A stretch of 5,541 nt of DNA from Candidatus Falkowiibacteriota bacterium (GTDB lineage: Bacteria > Patescibacteriota > Patescibacteriia > Patescibacteriales > JALSMD01), in NCBI GenBank assembly GCA_026987855.1, contig JALSMD010000139.1, positions 1 to 5,541 on the forward strand, read 5' to 3'. This document shows positions 1 through 5,409 of the stretch, in pieces. Position numbers and translations under genes: made by a program. The notes beneath the pieces are model-generated. The model was not told the DNA's origin and ran no database searches. It saw only the letters and a list, made by a program, of their open reading frames with translations. Within the stretch, counting starts at the first letter, position 1. Every line of letters starts with the position of its first letter.

Positions 1-548
1 CAAAGTTAGATATCATTTCAGAAATAAAAGAAGTGATTCCAGTAGCTAAATTAGTAATTGATAAATACTTAAAAAAAGAATATGATAAAGTAATGGTCGC
101 TTATACTGATTTTATTAGTCCTGCCAAACAAGAACCTCGTATTAAGCAACTCTTACCAATTGATTTCAAGACAAAGGATGAATATCTTGGTATTGTTGGC
201 GGAGACACTAGGGTAGGAATAGATAAAAACTTTATCAAAGAAAAAGAAGAAAAACATTTAGCTAACGAAAAATATAAATATGAATATACTTTTGAACCAT
301 CTCCTCGTGAGGTATTAGATGAAATGATACCTCGTTTAATTGAAGTGCAATTATTTCAAGCTTTATTAGAATCTAATGCTTCAGAACATAGCGCAAGAAT
401 GTCTGCTATGCATAAAGCCAATGAAGCAGCGGGAGAATTAGTAAAAGAATTAACTTTATTTTATAACAAAGCTAGACAAGCTAGTATTACCGCAGAGATT
501 GCTGAAATTAGTGCTGGCGCTGAAGCTTTAAAAGATGAGGAAGATTAA
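1..548 (+). CDS. atpG: F-type ATP synthase gamma subunit, C-terminal part (5' end outside window)
   Basis: This is the central rotor stalk subunit of F1Fo ATP synthase, which couples proton flow through membrane Fo to catalysis in the cytoplasmic F1 head. The reading frame is open from base 3 and gives about 181 residues; a GTG at base 33 is an internal valine, not the start. The C-terminal half carries the family signature: an FEPSPREVLDEMIPR segment, then SEHSARMSAM, then the near-invariant YNKARQASIT followed by EIAEISAGAEAL. This is the C-terminal helix that forms the coiled coil inside the alpha/beta ring. A short acidic tail (KDEED) follows. Full-length gamma is usually about 290 residues, so roughly the first third lies upstream. 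atpD starts 25 bases after the stop, in the normal G-D-C order. The family assignment is secure. Confidence 0.96.
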   Translation, partial: KLDIISEIKEVIPVAKLVIDKYLKKEYDKVMVAYTDFISPAKQEPRIKQLLPIDFKTKDEYLGIVGGDTRVGIDKNFIKEKEEKHLANEKYKYEYTFEPSPREVLDEMIPRLIEVQLFQALLESNASEHSARMSAMHKANEAAGELVKELTLFYNKARQASITAEIAEISAGAEALKDEED

Positions 549-573
549 ATTAATTAATTAACATAAAAATAAT

Positions 574-1944
574 ATGGCAAAAACAGGAATAATAAAACAA
601 ATAATTGGGGCAGTGGTCGATGTTTATTTTGAGGATCACTTGCCAAAAATTTATAATGCTTTAGAAACAGAAATTCAAGGGAAAAAGTTAATTTTAGAGG
701 TTGAACAACATATTGGATCAAATTTGGTTCGCACTATTGCTATGGGATCAACTGATGGTTTAAAAAGAGGAGATAAAGTTATTGACAGAGGAGAGGGCAT
801 TAGTGTTCCAGTGGGAGAAGCAACCTTAGGACGTATTTTTGATGTATTAGGAAATCCGGTAGACGGTAAAGGAGATGTTAAAACAGAAAAAAAATACTCA
901 ATTCATAAGCCGGCGCCAACATTCAAAGAGCAATCAACAAAAGTAGAAATTTTAGAAACAGGAATTAAAGTTATTGATTTAATTTGCCCAATTGCTAAAG
1001 GAGGGAAAGTAGGAATGTTCGGAGGCGCTGGAGTAGGCAAAACAGTGTTAATCCAAGAGTTTATCAATAATATTGCAAAAGAACATGGTGGATATTCTGT
1101 TTTTGCAGGAGTAGGAGAAAGAACTCGCGAAGGAAATGACCTTTATCATGAAATGAAGGAGGCAGGAGTACTTGATAAAGTAGCTATGGTTTTTGGACAA
1201 ATGAATGAGCCACCAGGATGCAGAGCGCGTGTTGCTTTAGCAGGTCTTTCCATTGCTGAATATTTCCGTGATGAACAAAATCAAGATGTACTATTCTTTA
1301 TTGATAATATTTTTAGATTTACTCAAGCAGGAAGTGAGGTTTCTACTCTCTTAGGAAGAATGCCAAGTGCAGTTGGATACCAACCAACATTAGCTACTGA
1401 AATGGGAGAATTACAAGAAAGAATTACTTCTACCAAAAAAGGTTCCATTACTTCAATTCAAGCTGTTTATGTTCCTGCTGACGACTTAACTGACCCTGCG
1501 CCAGCCACAACATTTGGTCACCTTGATTCTACGGTAGTTTTGTCACGTTCTTTGGCAGAATTAGGAATTTATCCAGCTGTTGACCCTCTTGATTCTTCTT
1601 CTACTATTTTGGACCCTAAAATCGTAGGAGAGGAACATTATAAAGTAGCTCGTGGTGTTCAACAAGTATTACAGAGATATAAAGATTTACAAGACATTAT
1701 CGCTATTTTGGGCATTGAAGAGTTATCAGATGAAGACAAACTAATAGTTGCCCGTGCTCGAAAAATACAAAGATTTTTGTCTCAACCATTTACTGTAGCA
1801 GAAACATTTACGGGGCATCCAGGTAAATATGTTAAATTAGAAGATACAATTAAAGGTTTTAAAGAAATTTTAGAGGGCAAGCATGATGATAAAAGTGAAA
1901 GCGACTTTTATATGAAAGGTGGCATTGAGGAAGTAGGAAAATAA
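574..1944 (+). CDS. atpD: F-type ATP synthase beta subunit (catalytic)
   Basis: This is the catalytic subunit of F1, which makes or hydrolyses ATP at the alpha/beta interfaces. Its 456 residues are close to the usual 460-480. In order it has an N-terminal beta-barrel (about 1-80), the nucleotide-binding domain with Walker A GGAGVGKT at 150-157 (K156, T157), GERTREGNDL at 181-190 with the catalytic glutamate at 182, and Walker B ending at D244 in LFFIDNIFRFT. It also has the adenine-stacking tyrosine in GIYPAVDP (Y333) and a DELSEED-type loop, here EELSDED at 382-388, that contacts gamma. All key catalytic residues are present. One oddity is T344 in DSSSTILDP, where most bacterial beta subunits have arginine (DSTSR). 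No Shine-Dalgarno is visible before the ATG; the leader is A/T only apart from one C. The start is supported by the family-typical short N-terminus MAKTGIIKQIIGAVVDV. Confidence 0.98.
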   Translation: MAKTGIIKQIIGAVVDVYFEDHLPKIYNALETEIQGKKLILEVEQHIGSNLVRTIAMGSTDGLKRGDKVIDRGEGISVPVGEATLGRIFDVLGNPVDGKGDVKTEKKYSIHKPAPTFKEQSTKVEILETGIKVIDLICPIAKGGKVGMFGGAGVGKTVLIQEFINNIAKEHGGYSVFAGVGERTREGNDLYHEMKEAGVLDKVAMVFGQMNEPPGCRARVALAGLSIAEYFRDEQNQDVLFFIDNIFRFTQAGSEVSTLLGRMPSAVGYQPTLATEMGELQERITSTKKGSITSIQAVYVPADDLTDPAPATTFGHLDSTVVLSRSLAELGIYPAVDPLDSSSTILDPKIVGEEHYKVARGVQQVLQRYKDLQDIIAILGIEELSDEDKLIVARARKIQRFLSQPFTVAETFTGHPGKYVKLEDTIKGFKEILEGKHDDKSESDFYMKGGIEEVGK

Positions 1945-1968
1945 AAAATAATTAAATTATTTAAATAT

Positions 1969-2403
1969 ATGGCACAAAAAACTATAAAATTTGAGATAGT
2001 TACTCCTGAACGAGTGGTTTTAAAAGAAGAAATTACTCAAATTACTGTTCCAACAAAAAGTGGCGAAATTACTGTATTGCCGGGTCATATACCATTAGTT
2101 GCTCCTCTGGTTGCGGGTGTAATAGAAACTAAAAAAATAGATGGCGAAGTAGAAATTATGTCTATATCAGGAGGTTTTGTAGAAGTATTAAGAGATAAGG
2201 TTGTTATCTTAGCTGATACTGCTGAAAGAGCAAAGGAAATTGATATAGCAAGGGCAGAGGAGGGAATTAAAAGAGCTGAAGAAGCAAAAAAAGAAATCAG
2301 ATCATCTGACAGAGTTCGTTTTGCTAATATAAATGCTAGCCTAGCTAAAGAATTAGCTCGCACAAAAGCGGTTAAGAGGTGGAAAAAAATTAATGGTAAA
2401 TAA
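1969..2403 (+). CDS. atpC: F-type ATP synthase epsilon subunit
   Basis: Epsilon sits at the foot of the gamma stalk, links it to the c-ring and can inhibit ATP hydrolysis. The 144-residue protein has both expected domains. The N-terminal beta-sandwich (about 1-85) carries the family motif GEITVLPGHIPLVAPL at 32-47 and SGGFVEV at 67-73. A charged helical hairpin follows (about 88-140), including the turn region around DRVRFANINASLAKELAR. Because this hairpin is complete, the inhibitory up/down conformational switch known for the family is possible, but that is inference. The gene starts 24 bases after atpD, with an A/T-only leader and no Shine-Dalgarno. Its last bases overlap a possible upstream ATG (2393) of the following gene. 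Confidence 0.96.
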   Translation: MAQKTIKFEIVTPERVVLKEEITQITVPTKSGEITVLPGHIPLVAPLVAGVIETKKIDGEVEIMSISGGFVEVLRDKVVILADTAERAKEIDIARAEEGIKRAEEAKKEIRSSDRVRFANINASLAKELARTKAVKRWKKINGK

Positions 2404-2410
2404 TAAATAT

Positions 2411-2848
2411 ATGTCTCATTATTGCGACTCTTTATTAGTGACCTGCGAAGATTTTAGATTACATCAAAGAAAAGATGGACGTAATTACTTATTGGATTTT
2501 ATTAAGCAATTAAAAATGGACTGCGATATTATTACTCGTGCTGGCGGCATTAAGGATCTGATACATTATAATAAAAAAGAATTTCGTGATTCATTAGAAC
2601 GCGATATTATGGTTTCTTTAAATCTTCACAATTCTCATACTATAATTTTATTAAACCATGAGGATTGTGGTGCTTACTCTAATTTTAGCTTTTCTTCTAG
2701 AGAAGAGGAGTTGCAACAACATTATAATGATTTAAAAGAAGCAAAAAAAATATTATCTAGCCAATATCCGAACAAAAAAATTGAGCTATATTTTGCTGAA
2801 TTATTACCTAACACAAAAGATGAATTCATCATTAAGAAAATAAATTAA
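2411..2848 (+). CDS. Compact beta-carbonic-anhydrase-like zinc protein
   Basis: Probable member of the beta-carbonic anhydrase family, whose enzymes interconvert CO2 and bicarbonate in the cytoplasm. Counting from the ATG at 2411 (145 residues), CEDFR gives C12, D14 and R16, matching the family C-x-D-x-R motif. NHEDCG gives H83 and C86, matching H-x-x-C. The three zinc ligands and the Asp/Arg dyad are therefore all present. TRAGG at 42-46 resembles the family RNAGN strand. The protein is shorter than most beta-CAs (about 200 residues), and its C12-H83 spacing of 71 is wider than in characterised enzymes, so activity is not certain. An ATG at 2393 would add MVNNKY and overlap atpC by 11 bases; it has a weak AGAGGTGG upstream. 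I prefer 2411 because its AAATAT-ATG context matches atpC and xer and it leaves a 7-base gap. No signal peptide is seen. trxA follows after 5 bases. Confidence 0.75.
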   Translation: MSHYCDSLLVTCEDFRLHQRKDGRNYLLDFIKQLKMDCDIITRAGGIKDLIHYNKKEFRDSLERDIMVSLNLHNSHTIILLNHEDCGAYSNFSFSSREEELQQHYNDLKEAKKILSSQYPNKKIELYFAELLPNTKDEFIIKKIN

Positions 2849-2853
2849 AAAGT

Positions 2854-3177
2854 ATGAGCAAAATATTTAACAATCAAAACTTTCAAACAGAAGTTTTAGA
2901 AAATTCACATAAAAAATTAGTAGTAGTAGACTTTTATGCTGATTGGTGCGCCCCTTGTAGAATGTTAGCGCCTATTATAGAAGAGGTAGAAAAAGAAATC
3001 GGTGACAAAATTATTATTAGGAAGTTAAACATTGAAGATAATAATGAAATAGCATCTAAATATAACGTGATGAGTATTCCTGCAATTTTATTCTTTAAAA
3101 ATGGAGAAGTTATAGAATCTTTAATTGGTTTACAGTCAAAAGAAAATATAATAAATACCATCAAAAAATATATTTAA
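2854..3177 (+). CDS. trxA: Thioredoxin
   Basis: A small cytoplasmic dithiol-disulfide oxidoreductase that reduces disulfides in client proteins and is itself recharged, usually by thioredoxin reductase. The 107 residues form one complete thioredoxin fold with no signal peptide or membrane anchor. Visible landmarks are the buried aspartate D26 in VVVDFYADW, the active site W31-C32-A33-P34-C35 (WCAPC instead of the commoner WCGPC), the cis-proline P76 in MSIPAILFF, and the conserved FKNGEVIESLIG strand-turn at 81-92. The length matches classical thioredoxin (about 105-110). It starts only 5 bases after the carbonic-anhydrase-like gene, so co-transcription with the atp operon is likely. The stop lies 3 bases from the convergent recombinase stop. 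No Shine-Dalgarno is visible. Its specific clients, and whether they include the ATPase or the neighbouring cysteine-rich protein, cannot be read from the sequence. Confidence 0.94.
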   Translation: MSKIFNNQNFQTEVLENSHKKLVVVDFYADWCAPCRMLAPIIEEVEKEIGDKIIIRKLNIEDNNEIASKYNVMSIPAILFFKNGEVIESLIGLQSKENIINTIKKYI

Positions 3178-3180
3178 TTT

Positions 3181-4131
3181 TTATTTATTTAAAGGATGAA
3201 ATTTCCGATGAATTTTTCTTGCATATCTATCAGAGGCGTGCACATATCTGGTAGTAGTATCAAGAGATTCATGGCCTAATAACACTTGAATAGCAGCTGG
3301 ATTAGCACCAAATTCAGCTAAATATGTAGCAAATCCATGTCTTAATGAATGGGCTGAAGTAGGCACATTTATCCCTAAAGCTTCACGATATTCTTTAATT
3401 TTAGCTTGTAAATAGTTGTTGGAAATTTTATTTTTATCTTTACGTGATGCATTAAGACCACGATAAGGAACAAAAACAAAGGGGGAGTCGCTATTTCTGA
3501 TTTTTAAATACTCATTTAAGTATCTTATAGCTCGTGGTGTCAAATAAACAAATCTTTCTTTTTTACCTTTACCCAAAATAAAAATTTTCCCATCTTTATC
3601 AATTTGATTTAACCTTAAATTAGTAAGCTCAGAGATTCTCATTCCAGTTGAGAATAAAACCTCTAAAATTGCCCTGTTGCGTGCGGCAATTTTTTTATTT
3701 TTTTCAAATTTAGAAGGGAATTCAATGAGTTTAATCAATTGGTCAAGCTCAGCCACCTGTGGCTTTTTTTTAATTGTTTTAGCCATTTTAATTGCGTCTG
3801 GAGGTAGGGGAGTGGGATAATTAACCTCTATTAAATATTTGAGATAAGAACGTAAAGCTGAAAGCATTCTATTAATTGAATAAGCGCTTAATTTTTTCTG
3901 TCCTAAATTATTATTAGCAGTTTTACGATCAATTGAGTTAAGAAATGCTTTATAATTCAAAATATCTTTTTTGCTTAATTTAGAAAATTTAATCCCTGCC
4001 TCATTTAAAAACTTTTCAAACACTATTAAATCTCTTTCATAATTATATAAAGTTTCCTCAGAATAATTATTGACTTTTAAATTTAATAAAAAATCATCTA
4101 AGAGAGGTAAATTTTGTTTTTTCTTTGACAT
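3181..4131 (-). CDS. Tyrosine recombinase, XerC/XerD type
   Basis: A site-specific recombinase that cuts and rejoins DNA through a phosphotyrosine intermediate. Cellular Xer proteins resolve chromosome dimers at a dif site. The 316 residues contain an N-terminal SAM-like core-binding domain (about 8-105) and a catalytic domain (about 130-305). All catalytic residues are present: R165 in TGMRISEL, K188 in LGKGKKER, H261 and R264 in HSLRH, H287 in LLGHES and the nucleophile Y296 in TTTRYVH. Length and C-terminus (FHPLNK) fit Xer rather than a phage integrase, which usually has an extra arm-binding domain. Many reduced genomes carry a single Xer; whether that holds here cannot be seen. The start at 4131 gives a typical MSKKKQN N-terminus, with an AT-rich leader lacking Shine-Dalgarno. 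It is separated from upstream miaA by a probable terminator and its own candidate promoter, so it is probably monocistronic. XerC versus XerD cannot be decided. Confidence 0.92.
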   Translation of the reverse strand: MSKKKQNLPLLDDFLLNLKVNNYSEETLYNYERDLIVFEKFLNEAGIKFSKLSKKDILNYKAFLNSIDRKTANNNLGQKKLSAYSINRMLSALRSYLKYLIEVNYPTPLPPDAIKMAKTIKKKPQVAELDQLIKLIEFPSKFEKNKKIAARNRAILEVLFSTGMRISELTNLRLNQIDKDGKIFILGKGKKERFVYLTPRAIRYLNEYLKIRNSDSPFVFVPYRGLNASRKDKNKISNNYLQAKIKEYREALGINVPTSAHSLRHGFATYLAEFGANPAAIQVLLGHESLDTTTRYVHASDRYARKIHRKFHPLNK

Positions 4132-4185
4132 ATTTAATTTATTTATATATTTATATTAAATTATTTCTTTTTTTCTTTCTTTAAT

Positions 4186-4194
4186 ATTATAACA
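4186..4194 (-). promoter_or_regulatory. Candidate extended -10 promoter of the recombinase gene
   Basis: Read on the minus strand, this is TGTTATAAT, a perfect TATAAT (4186-4191) with the extended -10 TG one base upstream (4193-4194). It lies 54 bases before the recombinase ATG, which would give a 5' leader of roughly 45-50 bases. I see no good -35 hexamer at 17 bases, which extended -10 promoters can tolerate. In DNA this AT-rich, chance matches are common, so the call rests on the added TG and on the position. Confidence 0.42.
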
Positions 4195-4279
4195 CATTCT
4201 TTAATAAAATTATAAAAAAATAATCGCTTTATTTAATAAGATGTTTCTTAATTAAATAATATGATATCAAGACTTTGCC

Positions 4280-4327
4280 TGTATTAAAAACCGAGTGTAA
4301 GGGATATTATACTCAGTTTTTAATACA
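4280..4327 (-). terminator. Long inverted repeat, probable intrinsic terminator of miaA
   Basis: Two 20-base arms (4280-4299 and 4308-4327) surround an 8-base loop. The outer 12 pairs are perfect, then comes one C/A mismatch on the plus strand (4292/4315), four pairs, one G-T pair (4297/4310) and two more pairs. In minus-strand RNA the 4292/4315 position becomes a U-G wobble, so 17 base pairs run uninterrupted from the base. This suggests the minus-strand transcript is the functional one. The stem holds A5/T5 tracts flanking the inner GC-containing part, so it has the A-tract/hairpin/U-tract form of an intrinsic terminator on either strand. It sits about 90 bases after the miaA stop and before the recombinase promoter, as expected for a miaA terminator. 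A structured RNA or a recombination or protein-binding palindrome are alternatives. Confidence 0.55.
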
Positions 4328-4388
4328 ATAAAAAAATAAGACACAAAATTAAAAATATCTATTAAAATAAGTACAAAAAAAACAAAAT

Positions 4389-4406
4389 TTATCTTAACTT
4401 ATCTTA
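4389..4406. repeat. Two tandem TTATCTTA units with a 10-base period
   Basis: TTATCTTA occurs at 4389-4396 and again at 4399-4406, separated by AC. The pair lies inside a larger arrangement in which AAAATTTAT occurs at 4384-4392 and 4414-4422. It falls in the 3' flank of miaA. A one-turn spacing could suit a protein-binding site, but the low complexity of the region makes chance the simplest explanation. Confidence 0.35.
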
Positions 4407-4418
4407 TAAAATTAAAAT

Positions 4419-5348
4419 TTATAAAAAATCCTGAACTAATTTTTCCATTTTTTTAATATCATTAATCCAATATATTTTTGCGCCTTTTCTTTCCCAGCGC
4501 CTAAACCAAGTCATTTGTTTTTTGGCAAATTGACAAATAGCCTGATATAATTTTTCTATCATTTCTTCGCGATTTAATTCTCCTTTTAAATATAAACTAA
4601 TATATTTATATTCTAACCCAAAAGAAATTAAACGTTTCCAACTTATCCCTTCTTTATGCAATCTTTCGACTTCTTCAATCATCCCTTCCTTTTCTATACG
4701 TTCAATTAATCTTTTATATATTCTTTGTTTAAGTGTCTCTCGTGACCAAGTTACTCCTAAAAGTAAAGATTCATATTTTGGAGATCTTTTCCTAGGTTTA
4801 AATTGAGGATCATAAGATAATATTTCAATATAACGAATTAAACGACGTCTATTTTTTTTATCACTAGAGTTAAGTTTTTGATAAAATTTATGATTAAGCG
4901 CTTTGAGACGCGCTAATAGTTCACTAGTATTTAATTTTTCTAATTGTGCCCGTAAAGTTTTATTCGGTTTTACTGGACATAATTCATAATTCTCAACAAT
5001 TGTCTCTAAATAAAGTCCTGTTCCGCCAACAATAATTGGTAACTTTTCTCTTTTTAAAATATCATCAATAGCGCGTATTGCTAATTTTTTGTATTTTGCC
5101 AAATTGAACTCTGTACGAGGACTTACTACATCAATTAAATGATATGGGATTTTAATTATTTTGCCTTTGCTTTTAATTGTATATTCATCTAAATCTTTTC
5201 CTGTGCCAATATCCATGCCGCGGTAAACTTGTCTAGAATCAGCTGAAATTATCTCACCGTTAAATTTTTTTGCTAATTTTACACCAAAACTAGTTTTGCC
5301 ACTAGCAGTTGGTCCCAAAATTACTACAACTTTATTCTTGTTTGACAT
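4419..5348 (-). CDS. miaA: tRNA dimethylallyltransferase
   Basis: MiaA transfers a dimethylallyl group from DMAPP to N6 of adenosine 37 in tRNAs that read U-starting codons, making i6A, which supports reading accuracy. The 309 residues match the family length of about 300. Motifs in order are the P-loop GPTASGKT at 12-19, DSRQVYRGMDIGT at 37-49 with the catalytic-site aspartate D37, PYHLID at 68-73, GGTGLY at 108-113, NRRRLIRYIEI at 166-176 and the C-terminal FAKKQMTWFRR at 274-284. GLEYK (244-248) stands where many homologues have GYKE. About seven extra residues lie between MDIGT and PYHLID compared with E. coli MiaA. No membrane or signal segment is seen. The ATG at 5348 gives a short family-like N-terminus (MSNKNKVVVILGPTASGKT). 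No Shine-Dalgarno is visible. It is divergent from the next gene across 61 bases, with a probable terminator downstream. Confidence 0.96.
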   Translation of the reverse strand: MSNKNKVVVILGPTASGKTSFGVKLAKKFNGEIISADSRQVYRGMDIGTGKDLDEYTIKSKGKIIKIPYHLIDVVSPRTEFNLAKYKKLAIRAIDDILKREKLPIIVGGTGLYLETIVENYELCPVKPNKTLRAQLEKLNTSELLARLKALNHKFYQKLNSSDKKNRRRLIRYIEILSYDPQFKPRKRSPKYESLLLGVTWSRETLKQRIYKRLIERIEKEGMIEEVERLHKEGISWKRLISFGLEYKYISLYLKGELNREEMIEKLYQAICQFAKKQMTWFRRWERKGAKIYWINDIKKMEKLVQDFL

Positions 5349-5375
5349 ATTTTTATTAGTTTGTTAATTTATTTT

Positions 5376-5381
5376 TATAAA
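5376..5381 (+). promoter_or_regulatory. Candidate -10 element in the miaA/5410 divergent gap
   Basis: TATAAA lies inside the 10-base palindrome TTTTATAAAA, so it could act as a -10 hexamer in either direction. It is 28 bases before the ATG at 5410 and a similar distance from the miaA start. A perfect TTGACA occurs at 5342-5347 on the plus strand, but the 28-base spacing to TATAAA is too long for a normal sigma-70 pair, and it overlaps the miaA start. No well-spaced -35 is seen in either direction, so this is a weak call. Confidence 0.28.
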
Positions 5382-5396
5382 AGCTCTTTAAAAACA

Positions 5397-5403
5397 AAGG
5401 GGG
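5397..5403 (+). promoter_or_regulatory. Strong Shine-Dalgarno for the gene starting at 5410
   Basis: AAGGGGG, inside the run AAAGGGGGGTT, matches AAGGAGG except that the central A is G, which can still wobble-pair with U in the anti-Shine-Dalgarno. Spacing to the ATG is 6 bases, in the optimal range. It decides the start at 5410 and is the only such site in the window; the other genes have A/T-rich leaders. Confidence 0.75.
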
Positions 5404-5409
5404 GTTAAA

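Noticed and set aside
33..35. GTG at 33 as the start of the first gene
   Set aside because: The frame is open upstream to the window edge and the protein is only the C-terminal part of ATP synthase gamma, so this is an internal valine codon.
2085..2363. Minus-strand open frame of 92 codons opposite atpC
   Set aside because: It lies fully within the well-supported epsilon gene, and its serine/alanine/isoleucine-rich translation is typical of an antisense shadow.
2934..3164. Minus-strand open frame of 76 codons opposite trxA
   Set aside because: It is entirely inside the thioredoxin gene, has no leader signal and resembles no family; it is an antisense shadow.
3181..4131. Recombinase as an integrase of a mobile element
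   Set aside because: There is no arm-binding domain, attachment-site duplication, tRNA gene or cargo genes, and the neighbours are housekeeping genes; a cellular Xer protein fits better.
4247..4271. Imperfect palindrome around TGATATCA as a dif-like Xer site
   Set aside because: Only about two thirds of positions are symmetric, there is no match to known dif arms that I can recognise, and the region is nearly all A/T, so chance explains it. A genome-wide skew plot would be needed to locate dif.
4280..4327. Hairpin as a terminal inverted repeat or CRISPR-like repeat
   Set aside because: There is only one copy in the window, with no target-site duplication and no transposase nearby; a terminator is simpler.
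5342..5347. Perfect TTGACA as a -35 box for the gene at 5410
   Set aside because: The nearest TATAAT-like hexamer is 28 bases away, no good hexamer exists at 16-18 bases, and the bases belong to the miaA start region.
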